A stretch of DNA of 64,000 nucleotides. Source: Pyxicephalus adspersus. Lineage: Eukaryota; Chordata; Amphibia; Anura; Pyxicephalidae. Below, piece after piece: positions 36,331 to 46,799 of this stretch. The DNA lies in the NCBI RefSeq assembly GCF_032062135.1, contig NC_092859.1, forward strand, positions 31,923,331-31,987,330, in the 5' to 3' direction. The number at the start of each line of letters is the position of its first letter. Positions within the stretch are counted from its first letter, which is position 1. The notes beneath the pieces are model-generated. The model had not been told where the DNA came from. It saw only the letters and a list, made by a program, of their open reading frames with translations, and ran no database searches. A program made the position numbers and the translations under genes.

Positions 36331-36959
36331 GTTTGTACACTGTCAGTAGACCATAACTTCCTGACCTGATACTGATAACACATGTCGTGCGTATGCATAT
36401 CTCTGATGAATAACAACATCCAGGAGCTCGGAGACATGGTGTGTTATCAGCATCAAGACAACTGAGAGAGTGGAACCTCCTCCGTTCTGTCTTACTTTCA
36501 AGTTTGTGAAATGAAACAGGGAGACATATATTTTATTTAACAAACAAGGATACACAATTAAAATCATAATAAAATTATTTTTGCTTATTCTGCATAAGCA
36601 CAGAAGTAGGAAAAACCTCTCAGCAGGGACATCTGTTGCAGTGACAAGTGTCATAGATGAGATGTTTTCTCCTGCATCTGGCAAAATCTGCCTAGTGGTA
36701 ACACAGACAGCAATAAAAATCTGATAAAGGCTCAAACCATTTCTTCTGTTCTTTATGCAACACTATAAAATACATGACTGGAGATCCAAGTTAATCAGTT
36801 ATCTCTAAGCTGCCAATAAGCATTCAAGCTGCTCTGGCCTTTCATTTATAAAAAAAAATTCTGCAAGCTTAATAAAAGGAAGTGGAGGGTATCTCATTAA
36901 CGAAAAATTGACAGCTACCCTACACAACTCTATTGAGAGATTTAACAGGATTTGATATC
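36331..36959. other. Unassigned sequence
   Basis: A minus-strand frame (36735-36343, 130 codons) is the longest in this part of the window but contains no motif I recognise. No gene is called. Confidence 0.4.
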
Positions 36960-37423
36960 CCAGGATTACTCATGACTAGGGTAGAGCAGAGGAAGCCATG
37001 AACTGCTTAAACCACCAATTTTTCCACACACCATTTACAAACCCAATCTTTAAAAAAGACAAACACACCATTTTGGAATAAATTGGCCATAGCAGCTCAG
37101 TTTTTAACACCTAAACAACATAATTTAACATACATGTAAACAGATATCAAGCCCAGATATCAACAATATCTTAAAAACAAAAAACAAGTATATCAGAATA
37201 ACTCACCCACTTTTTAGGTCCATGAAAGTTACCCCCAACCAGTCACTTTAACTAAGATACCTTCCGCTCACCAGCCGCCACTACACCATCCCAGGGACAG
37301 TTACCAGGTATCCACATCTCTCACCTAGCCCCAACAACAACCAAGTGCCATGCAGGGCAACCCCCTAACAAGAACAACCATACCCTGATTGTTCCCACCC
37401 CTTGGTTTCTTTGTTTCCCAATC

Positions 37424-37717
37424 TTAAAACTTCCATGGACCTATCTCAAAACGCCACCCAAACGCCACCCAGCTGCCAAGCTGGCAAACCTTTTCACGTC
37501 TGGAACCACTCGACTCCACTGCATCCCCAGGAATGCCTATCCACCAGACTCGTGCTACCTCCCACCTCAAACCCAGCTGCCGACCACTTGGCCTGACATC
37601 AGCCCTCGGTGCTCCCCAATAGACAAAGGAGTATCCCAAGATCCAAACCCGAAATTTTGCCGTTTTTCCCGTAACATAACGAAAAGAAAATTTCCAGTTA
37701 TTGGCCATCAAGACCAA
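37424..37717 (-). pseudogene. SGNH/GDSL-hydrolase-like N-terminal remnant
   Basis: Just downstream of the recombinase on the minus strand is a frame with 'VWILGYSFVYWG' followed by 'RADVRPSGRQLGL'. Ngaro-type elements of vertebrates commonly carry a hydrolase domain of the SGNH family with a G-x-S nucleophile box here; the serine is present (37630-37628) and the residue before it is Tyr. After 'WWIGIPGDAV' the family reading continues in another frame for about 20 codons, so there is a frameshift, and the remaining blocks (the Gly-Asn and Asp-His parts) are missing. The role of the domain in these elements is not established. Confidence 0.7.
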
Positions 37718-37789
37718 TCCCGCTAGCCCCTCACACCATACTGCAATGCCTGAAACCCAATGATAGTCTAACCAACCCTATATTATAAC

Positions 37790-38366
37790 AAATTGGGGAG
37801 AATGTAGATCCGGAAATGCTCTGATTCCCACTGAACCAATACGCTTGATTACTTCCGGTCCCAGCCCCCACCTGACTGCCTCGGTGACTGCCCCAATCCA
37901 AAAGGAATAAGATGAATACTCACCAGCTCTCCTGCCAGAAGCCACCACACATTTTCGGAAAATAGCCCTAAATTGAAAGCGAATCACAAAAGAACCATCA
38001 GCATGTATAAAGAAAGGCCCATCACCTCAAGGACGAATCCAAACATACTCACCCACCAACCGAACTGGGCAAATCTCGCCCCCACTTAAGGACTGGTCTG
38101 TCTTAGACTTGCACACCTCCACTACCACTTTCCCATCTTCCACATGCACATCGGTCCACATTAAGCCGCACACCTTTTTCTTGTTAGGACAAACCACCTC
38201 TTCCAGGCGCAATGCCGCAAATTAGGTGACTACCAACACCGCCTTAAAAAGAATCACCTCAGACCCACTAACTTCCAACTTCTGTACCAAATCTTTCAAC
38301 ATCCCAAAAGACACAGGTTTCCTAGGATCCCTGTGCACACCATCCTTCTTATAACCCCTCAATGCT
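37790..38366 (-). pseudogene. Tyrosine recombinase remnant of the Ngaro/DIRS element
   Basis: This is the site-specific recombinase that would integrate the circular cDNA. The N-terminal helical part begins near 38366 and shares one open frame with the reverse transcriptase thumb. The first catalytic arginine lies in 'FAALRLEEV' (near 38215-38190). 'SKTDQSLSGGE' follows, then 'HADGSFVIRFQF' (near 38005-37970). The expected His-x-x-Arg box is altered to 'YSFW' (37909-37898) before 'AVTEAVRWGLGPE'. The region expected to hold the nucleophilic tyrosine reads 'GIRAFPDLHSP', without it. Stops interrupt near 38220 and 38025. It is inactive by sequence. Confidence 0.88.
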
Positions 38367-38389
38367 TGCAAAACAACAAAACATTTTGG

Positions 38390-38935
38390 CATAAGGCGGC
38401 AAGCAAAATTCAACTTGCCCAAAAGCGATTGTGATTGCCGCAAACGTATCTTAAGCATGCTACAAGCCCTTCCCACCTCAACTTTGAGTTCTTGCAAGTT
38501 ATCCCCCGGGAGCATTCCATCATAACGGAGTCCAAAACAATCCCGCAAAAAGCTCAGTGGAGAGACGCACCATCTTTTCCCCCGCTAGTGGTACCCCAAA
38601 CTTCTCCTATACAACTTCCAATGTTCCAAGCAAATTAGCACAAACCAAAGACCCTTGAGGACCCAGACACAGAGAATCATCAAGGTAATAGATAATAGAC
38701 TTGAGCCCTGAAACCTCCTTTACCACCCATTCAACAAAAGTACTGAAAGTCTCAAACAATGAACATGAGATGTAGGAACCCATGGGCAGGCAATTATCCA
38801 CAAAAAATGCTGCCTCCCACTCACAACACAACAGCCAAAAACTGGATGCACGGGCAACAAACGGAAGGCAATATCAGCTTTGGCCATTAAAAAACCCATT
38901 CCAGCTTTTCTAACCAGAGATACTGCTTCACCAAA
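38390..38935 (-). pseudogene. Reverse transcriptase remnant of the Ngaro/DIRS element
   Basis: This is the palm and thumb part of an RNA-directed DNA polymerase. On the minus strand one sees 'KADIAFRLLPVHP' near 38885-38846, 'LPMGSYISCSLFETFS' near 38793-38746, the catalytic 'YLDD' near 38692-38681, and the thumb motif 'QSLLGKLNFACRLMP' near 38433-38389. The two catalytic aspartates of YLDD are kept. A short residue gap precedes 'AFRLLP' compared with family expectation. Frameshifts occur near 38845, 38605 and between 38570 and 38510, and a stop follows 'LGTLEVV'. The N-terminal fingers are missing beyond about 38935, where an in-frame stop occurs. RNase H does not follow; recombinase sequence follows directly. 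Confidence 0.88.
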
Positions 38936-38944
38936 TGAGGCTTC

Positions 38945-39300
38945 AGGCCTGAATTACCTTCCCTCGGATTTTGATAGGTCATTGTTAACTCCCTAAACTG
39001 TATCTTTGTTCCCTCAACATAGGTCATATCATGACTTATAGGGATCAGCCTGATATGATTGTATTTAGGGCACCCTCTCACACCCCTGCCAGACCCCTTA
39101 CCCTCTACCCAATGTCCTTCTTCTCCCTTTTATGTTTCCCTTTCCCATATTCTTCCCTTATTTAGACTTTATACAAAAGTATCTTTTGTAATCACGAAAC
39201 CACCTGTTGTGCATGAATAATTTGAATACTATGTTGTATGTTATATATTACTCCCCATTCCCAATAATTTAGGAAAATTCAATCAAAATTTAATGAAACT
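38945..39300 (+). mobile_element. Possible L1-like LINE 3' untranslated tail
   Basis: Plus-strand sequence that is pyrimidine-rich ('ccttcttctcccttttatg' and similar) then AT-rich, ending before an A-rich stretch. I associate this texture with the 3' end of frog L1-like LINEs, and an L1-like ORF2 remnant lies 0.8 kb further on. No coding part is seen, so this is tentative. Confidence 0.3.
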
Positions 39301-40119
39301 ATAAAGGATGAAACTATAAAAGAATAAAGGAAAAAGGAACAAAAAAAGTGTTATGTATGCACTAATTTGAAAATAATGATTTCATACAAATAGTTACAAT
39401 ATGTTAATTATATAATTAGGTGTATGTTTCCAAAAATATATTTTTAAACAAACAAAAACCTTCTCATTTTCTATATAAATAGTTGGCAGTAAAGTCCAGT
39501 CTGGATACGATGTGTAGCAGAGAACCTTATGCCGCTGACCATGTGCTCAAAGTTCTCTGCCACCGATTGCTGACTGCCAGTCCTGTACACGCCAGAGTTG
39601 TGCAAACAGACTGACTGCCTGAAGCCATCCTAAAACAATAAAACAAACAGCTAATAGGCCAACACTATGAACCTACTCAAACCTCCTTTCCAGCACACAG
39701 CGCAAAACAGCTCGATAAACAGCAACAGTCCAGGACAAGCACTGCACAGACTAATAACACATGCCTAGAGCCAAATTTGTCCTCCCTGCTACCTCGATTT
39801 TTTTCTCAGCTAAAGAAATATTACGTAACGTTTCATTAGGGCAATTTTAATGCAGAAACTGGCTTATTTGTAAATATTTGTAAGCAGGGAAATGAACCAT
39901 GCATGCACCTACAACAGTGTGAATAAGTCAGACACATTGCGTTCTTTTATCACTTTGCAGCCATTTGTAGGGCCTAGCCTGTAATGAGGGGAGATGATAG
40001 GGATAAGTCCTCGTAAGTGGGAAAAACATAAGACACAATCCAGAAAAATTTACACACACAACTTTATGAACTGTGCCTACTCTCATTAAAGAAGATGAAG
40101 CAGGACTTTGCCTTTTATG
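39301..40119. other. Unassigned sequence
   Basis: AT-rich at the start; no gene recognised. Confidence 0.5.
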
Positions 40120-41340
40120 ATTAGAAAAGATTCTTATACTGAATAGAGCATTTGTTTGTTTTTTATGGAAAGGAGCTCGCCCGCATATCTCCACTCATAA
40201 ATTGTATCTTCCCATAGCGGAAGGTGGGTTGAATCTGCCCAGACATATGATTGATTGGTTAAAAGGTACCTTCAACTATTCTAACTATCTTTTGGAACAA
40301 GCTATAGCACACCCATTGTATCTTAAAGCCTTATTATATGCCTGGTTAGGTAACCTTCCTGATTCTCTAAAGCATAATATAATGCTAAGGGATACAATAG
40401 TGACATGGAAGGAGACATTGGAAAGCGGATGAAATTTCCAATGTCATTTTTACGATATTTGCCAATTCAAGGCAATCCAGGGTTCCCACAAGGCAAGCAA
40501 TATAGGACATACCACGTATCAAAACAAAAGGGTATATATACATTCTACGATTTTATCAAGCCAGATCTCTCTGGGGTGTTAAGTCTGCAATTGTTACAAT
40601 GTAACCACTTTCTACCAGACTGGACGGTACACCCTATTTACATAAGTCAAGTCGATCACTATGTAAAGGCTTAGGCTCCGGATTACCTGGGAACACTTCA
40701 GACTAATGTATTTGACAGATTGCTGCCTTTATCAGTGCCCTCTATTTCTGCTATTCCTTTCTTCAATCATTCTCCTTGAAACCGTTGGGTACCACTAATG
40801 TAAAATATTAGTCTAGAGACTTTTTGTATCCAGATATAGCAGAAAAAGTACTATCTGGCTATCCTATTTTACATAATAGAATGGCCAGTGAAAATTTGAG
40901 GGAAACCCAATTTAAATGAATGCACATGACATATAAAGTTTTCACTCCTTGACCTCCAGGGAAACATCCACAAGAGCACTGGTGCTACACGTAAAGATCT
41001 AAGACCATCTTTAAAACACCATTTATGGCAGTGTCCCCAGATTTCACTTTTCTGGCAACATTTAATACTTTTCATGCATAAGGTCACAGAGGTCAGATTC
41101 CTTTAGATCCATTGTTAGGTATCTTTGGCTGTTTGGATGATATTGACGATATGTCAGAGGCACTAAACGATGGACTAGTATATATTTGCTGGCAGTGAGG
41201 AGAGCAATAATGGCATCATGGATCTCCACACGCCCGCTCGTACTGTCCGAAGTTAGAACACCCCTGACACAAATGTTTAATAGGGATATACTGGAACCAC
41301 AACAAGGTGGTGATCTTGTAATCAGTCATTTTTTTAGTAA
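40120..41340 (+). pseudogene. L1-like LINE ORF2 C-terminal remnant
   Basis: This is the C-terminal part of a LINE endonuclease/reverse transcriptase protein, downstream of the polymerase domain. It opens with 'FVCFLWKGARPHIS' (about 40150-40192), the hallmark Trp-Lys-Gly-x-Arg-Pro block, then 'EGGLNLPRHMIDW' (near 40219-40258). The frame shifts near 40425 and continues as 'YLPIQGNPGFPQGKQYRTY' up to a stop at 40674. Further on, 'HHLWQCPQISLFW' near 41020-41060 is the C-terminal His/Cys block. Later codons are riddled with stops. The endonuclease and polymerase domains are absent, as expected from 5' truncation. It is a fossil. Confidence 0.85.
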
Positions 41341-42008
41341 ATAACATGTCTTTATTGATAAAGCCCTACCAATTTCAGAAAAAGATTCTATCCATCTGAA
41401 TTTCAGTATTCTACATGGTATACCACCAATATAGTATTTGACTTGGTAAATACACCATAATGTATACTAATGCTGTATTATGTAAAGTACTAAATGCATG
41501 ATTTTCTGATAATTTTGCTTTTGCTGATGTCACAAAACTCTGAATGCAAACTCTGTCTGTATAGGAAGCAACCTGCTCTACATTGAGGAAAGAGTGTGCG
41601 TTTATTAGTGCTGGGGCCATTTACTAATATAATAGTATTATTAGTTGTCCATAAAGGTACAATTTAGGACTGATATAGTAGCCTCAATATAAACCCATTA
41701 TGTACAGTAATAATTTAATATAGACCTAATATATTTTAGATAACACCGTTAGCTGTTCTTTAAAATACCTCTATGTAATTTCCTGCACAGCAGAACTGTG
41801 AAAAAGGGAAAGCAATCTGATCCAGTCAGCTTCTACTATATTAAATTATACTGTCATTCTAGGAGTTTGCAGACAGAAGAAAGAATATAGCCATTTTGGC
41901 TCTATCAATGTGCTGTTGGTCTTTTATTGTCCAGTCCCAGGTTGGAGCAGGTCAGTGAGCAAGTTGTAGTGTTTACCTGCAATGGACAAAGGTGAGGTTG
42001 ACGGCCCA
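41341..42008. other. Unassigned sequence
   Basis: Nothing recognised. Confidence 0.5.
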
Positions 42009-42010
42009 TA

Positions 42011-42058
<48 letters not shown>

Positions 42059-42070
42059 TATATATATATA
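42009..42070. repeat. TA microsatellite
   Basis: Near-pure (TA)n of about 62 bp with one AA interruption. Confidence 0.95.
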
Positions 42071-45000
42071 ACCTAATGTTGTTGTGCACAACAGTTATCA
42101 TTTCTTTCCTTTAGACTTTGTATATAATATGCAAAGAAGGTATTTGAGCTTTTGCTGTGAGCTCATTGAAAACAGAGGGGCTTTCCATGCAGGGCAAAGA
42201 CACAGGAATTCTATTTCCTTAGCCTTATTTCTGGGGGTATAGTAGCCACTGGAGTAGGCGTTCCAGCTTTTCTGACCACCATGCTTCTTTCCATGGGTCC
42301 AGTTCACATGGACAGTCCCTGAGCAGTCAGTGGGCAGTTCCCGGGCAGCCAACAACCCGCCAATAGAGCAGTAACCAGGGATATACACATTCAGAAATAA
42401 TGAGAATTAGATATGGTTTTATTCACCAGACTCAACGTCCTTCATTAAACTTCTATGGGTGAGAAACTTTTAAGTGTTCCCCTAACAGCCTGTGGTGAAG
42501 TGTTGGTAGCCAGTTCCCAGTTTTGCTGCCTGTCTAAGCCCAAAATTTGTCTGCAGAGGGTATCCCCTTTACTCCATAGACATAAGATCATTACGGTACG
42601 AGACAAAAATACCCAGATAATGTGACCGGTGTTTCTTATCTTTTCCCAGCTTAGGATTGGTTACAACTGGTATTGGATAACAAGGAATGCAAATTACTAA
42701 ATATCCTAATGCAATTACTTCTAGTTTTAAGAAATTCTGAGTCACTAACCTGGAAAATACAAGCAGCAACCTAAGTATTACTCAATAAGTATTGGAGAAA
42801 CTGAATCAGCATAACAGTTAAATAGCGTAGTACTTCAAGAAGCAAGTTCGCAGTAGCAGTCTGCATATTTCTCCCAGCGCAGAAATCCCTAAAGTTATTC
42901 AATCACTGATATATAAATGGCCAAACAAGGATCAAGTGTGTAAAACCTAAACACACAAGTGATTCAATCAGAGCAGCACAATTCTCCCCACACACCATAA
43001 GTGTGTCTGAGATTGGTATGTCATGTATTAACTTCTTTTTTTCTAAATTGATATATATATATTGCAAGTATATATCTTTGCAGGTATAATGCTATAGTAC
43101 TCTCCATTCTTATTGGAGGGCTGCTTGCCACAAGATTTTGGAGTGTGTTATGTCCTTCTAATTCATGTCGTATGTGTTTAATAGTTTTAGAGTTAGGGCT
43201 CTGTTATAGTTGGTTTCTTCCACACTAACATCATCAATTTATGTCTTTATGGACCTGGCTTTGTGCGCAGGGACAATGGCATGATAGGCCTTCCCCCAAA
43301 TTAGGTTAAAAATAATACATATTAAAATATATATTTTTGAATACTTAAACTTAATTAACCCCCAAATCCTTATAGTTTCTCTTTAAATATTTAGGGTTCA
43401 TTTTTTTTCATAAAGGTTCATGGACTACTGTTTAAAAAAATGAACCTGTCCTTGAAAAGTGCAGTAGGTGTCAAAAAGACACAAAAGGGACCCTGGCTGA
43501 CTGGAACATAAGGCTTTGATAAGAACAGAGCTATAAAATCAGAAATCCATTCATTTAAGACTGCATGAAATGATGTTCTGCGCTGTTATAAAGAAAGCAT
43601 CTTTTCCAAATTGTGTCATTATCATCGATGACATACTTTTAGTATATTAGATTTATAGCACTTGGCTCCCTTCAGTGACCTGGACAGACCGAAGCGCTCA
43701 TTAAAAGCTGTAGAAAGTTTTGGTCTTCATGAAATCCTTATATCATAAAGCTCCATTAGAATGTCATCACTTATTATGTCACCTCTTACCTCACTATTCC
43801 CTAAGGTCTATCTACTTGTCTTTCTTATGTCATTAATGGTTGAATTGTCATGAATTATTGTTCTGTCTGCGTTCTGAGTGCCTCCAATAGGTTTTCTATA
43901 AAAAGTTAGCAATTTATTAAAGTGTCTGACACAAGAACTGTCTATATCGCCCCTCAGCAAAAATCATATCCAAAATTGCACGGAAAAATGACAGCTTGAG
44001 AATGTAAGTTCAGATTTTCATGCCATGGGGCAACTGAGACAGTTTTTATGAAAGGTTTCTTTAAAATTAAGCACTCTGTGAGGAGCGATACTTGTCCTTA
44101 TAGATGTGATTGATTTCTGAGCGTTCCCACTGAATTTCTCTAAAAATATCAGTGCATAGAGGACAGAGAGGTTTTTTGTTTTTTTTCCCTTTAAAGACCA
44201 GTTACTACTAAATGTTGTAAATCTATTTTTCTGCCGGACGGCTTGCAGGGGGCTAACACAGGATACTAAATTGTGATTGTGTATTATGCTTACTCTTCCA
44301 GGATAATACATAATTAAAACTTTATGGAACTATTTAGTCTCAAATGAGACAGTTTGGGCTCAAATGTAATGCACAAATATAAGTGGTGACCACTGAGGAA
44401 GCACACTCTGCAAAACTCATTGATATTGATTAGGCTAAAATGAACACTGTGTATGTCCAATATTTATTGTAACTGCTATGTGTTTTTAGTAATTTAAATA
44501 AATAATGTTTTTGTGATTTAGAACATTAACATTATGAATTTGTATTGATTGATGATGAGTCCATAACAGTTGGTCTCTGTGTTGTACTCACAATGTGTTG
44601 TACTGCATCTTGTATTAAAGTGATATTGGACATGGCACAATTTTTTACAGTCGTTTGGTTTTTACATGTTGATCACAGCTTGTGCTTTCCAATCAACAAA
44701 GCTCACATTCCCTAAATCCAACACTAAATTGGAAGGTTTTCTCATTTCTTGCACTGAATCAAACTACTTGGCATACATAAAGTATATGTAAATTGTACTG
44801 AATGATGGCTTGTGCCAATTGTCTTTGGGCTTGTGTCAATGGCATCAGTTTGCTATCAGCTTAAGGTGCTTCTAGGGTCATTCAGAATTTACTGCAAGGT
44901 GAGTCTGATCTGCAGTTGACCACCTACTGACCTTCATTTGACCTTCTTCCAGCTGGTTAACTCCCTTGTTGGCTGCTTCAACATGCATCTTAAACAGTTG

Positions 45001-45585
45001 CCATAGTTTAGAAAATGATGCCTGCATTGCACTGCTCTTGGTAAACTTCCTAAAGGCAACAACAACAACAGGAAATGCCTACACAATTACCTTTTTCATG
45101 CCCGATTACCATGCCATGCATGTGAAAACACAGACAGCAAATGGGAGAAAACGACAACACATTGTTACTCCATAATAGGTAGTGCCCGAACAGGGGGTTA
45201 ATAGATTCTCCAAATGGCTGTTTATGTAGTCAGTGGGGCAAATCAGAACTTCAAAAAAGCAAAGGTAAAGCATATAGCTGGTCTGGCCAACCTCTGGCTG
45301 CACTAAGGACGATTTCTCAGGTAAAATCTAGCATTGGCAGAGGTGTCCCATGACATCATTTACCAATGTGCTGTGCCAGCTCACTAAATGATCAACTTCT
45401 AATGAGGACTATAGCAGTCTGCACAGCAGAGCACCTCTGGCTCTTTCTCCTTCTCTGTATAGAATAAAACAAGCTGCTGGACAGTAGCCAGCAATAGACA
45501 GTACTGTTATCTGTAAGAATCACTAATAAACATTTTGAGTGCACCCTGTAGTGCCAGAATTTTGGAATTGTTATTGGCTACATTC
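42071..45585. other. Unassigned sequence with a possible conserved block
   Basis: No gene or named repeat is recognised in 3.5 kb. The part 43490-43790 lacks repeat signatures and contains palindromic words such as 'atcatcgatgac' and TAAT-rich patches, a texture seen in conserved non-coding elements; this cannot be tested from one sequence. Confidence 0.4.
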
Positions 45586-45851
45586 TTAATGACAGGTTCA
45601 CTTTCATCATGGTGCAATGCATGCGGAGTGAGATCATTACTCTTGTTTCCCCATCTACTCCACCCAAACTCGCGCCTGCGCAGTGCAAGATCAGGAGACA
45701 TACGAAGAAGACCCCGGAAGAAGAGTGAAGAAGATGGCAGAGCCTAGCTCTTCCTCAAGACGTATACTGGGACAACGCAGGACCCAATGTAAGAAGCCTT
45801 CTGATGGATCAGGGGTGTGTTTTTCTTATTTTGTCTTTAGACTTGCTTTAA
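45586..45851. mobile_element. TTAA-flanked MITE, copy 2
   Basis: TTAA at 45586-45589 and 45848-45851 bound 266 bp. The interior shares a GC-rich module with 58990-59517: 'gcgcagtgcaagatcagg', 'gaagaag' runs, 'aagatggc' and a 'gggacaacgc'-like segment. The termini ('ttaatgacaggttcac' and complement 'ttaaagcaagtctaaag') match weakly. Confidence 0.6.
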
Positions 45852-45902
45852 GCAATTTATAAACTCAGGTCAATTAAGTGAAACCTATGATCTTTTTGAT
45901 TC

Positions 45903-46015
45903 TTCCCACTGACCACCACCCTAATGAGCTATGGATATAGTAAATATATCCTGAAGACCTGAAAGGTATTTCAAGGATTCCCCTATATTTAAAAGGTGAA
46001 GAAACACTAAATTAA
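45903..46015. mobile_element. Dispersed repeat B, copy 1
   Basis: Contains 'cccactgaccaccaccc' and 'gaagacctgaaaggtatttc', modules shared with 56650-56830 and 61195-61410. Probably a non-autonomous DNA transposon family; ends are not resolved. Confidence 0.5.
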
Positions 46016-46349
46016 GTAAAGGGTTAATGGCCTCCTCCTTCATTAGACTTTTACTGCTATGGTACAGGTACTCTTGAATTTTAAACCTGACAATCCTGCA
46101 CAGCATATAAAATCTCTGGCAATCTTTCCCATTGCAAAGAATGTGAGTTGTCCTCCGATTTGTAATCTATCACAGAAATGATTGGTGGAATGCACAAACA
46201 AAATGTCCAATATTCATATGAAAAAGGCCTGTTGTCATGGTTGTCAATGTTTTCATGAGAGAGGCCCTTATGTCCGTGTACCATGACTCTTAAGGATTTG
46301 GTTTTGTGTTTGTAGAATTGCAGTCTACGTGTAGACAAGTGAATGTTAA
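46016..46349. other. Unassigned sequence
   Basis: A minus-strand frame here has no recognised motif. No gene. Confidence 0.45.
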
Positions 46350-46560
46350 TTCAGTTGATGGCTTGATTAGTTGATTAGTGGTGTTTCCATGGCAACCCAC
46401 CATTAACCCCATCACCGATTTCATCGCCTCCTCATAGTCACACTACGCCATACGTCTGTGACACGCGAACACTTTCAGTCTAATTAAAGCTCGGATTAGT
46501 GTCACACCTGGCCGTGCTTTAAAGAGTAGAAAATCCAGATTGTGTTCTGTTTCTGTTCAT
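46350..46560. promoter_or_regulatory. Candidate conserved regulatory element
   Basis: This ~200-bp block has more balanced composition than its surroundings and no repeat signature. It holds 'gtttccatggcaac' (46383-46396), close to the RFX X-box palindrome; 'taattaaa' (46481-46488), a homeodomain core; 'ggatta' (46493-46498), a bicoid/Otx-type site; and 'tcacacct' (46502-46509), an exact T-box half-site on the minus strand. Clustering of such sites is typical of developmental enhancers, but short motifs occur by chance, and no target gene is visible in the window. Confidence 0.4.
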
Positions 46561-46799
46561 GTGATTATCTCTAGTATGCTGAGAGTGTAATTCTATATTA
46601 ATGTACAGATAGGTAGATTAGCATACAGATACTGTAATGTAACTATCTATGTGCAGAGACGTCAGTTTCAATATACCATAAAAAAGAATTCAACTAAACC
46701 CCCATACAGTGACTGCAACTCAACTAATATTGTCTGAAAACAATAATATCACTATAGTAGTGCATGCATTCTACTAATGTGCAATCATAGAGTGCAATA

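Larger units (their letters stand above)
36960..38935 (-). mobile_element. Ngaro/DIRS-type tyrosine-recombinase retrotransposon, degenerate
   Basis: Reading the minus strand there are, in order, a reverse transcriptase remnant (38935-38390), a tyrosine recombinase remnant (38366-37790), an SGNH/GDSL-hydrolase-like N-terminal remnant (about 37717-37424) and a non-coding 3' region ending near the motif complement 'gagctgctatggccaattta'. Such elements replicate through reverse transcription and integrate with a tyrosine recombinase in place of an integrase. The gag region and RNase H are absent. The coding parts have several frameshifts and stops. Element ends are not resolved; similar 3' tails occur at 540-1115 and 16820-17790. 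Confidence 0.88.

Noticed and set aside
36343..36735. 130-codon minus-strand frame
   Set aside because: No similarity to retrotransposon or host domains that I can recognise, despite lying next to the Ngaro element.
36960..38935. Endogenous retrovirus or gypsy LTR element
   Set aside because: There is no protease, integrase or envelope signature. The RT is followed by a tyrosine recombinase, which points to Ngaro/DIRS instead.
40869..41087. 72-codon minus-strand frame
   Set aside because: It is the complement of the L1-like ORF2 C-terminus, whose plus-strand reading shows the family motifs.
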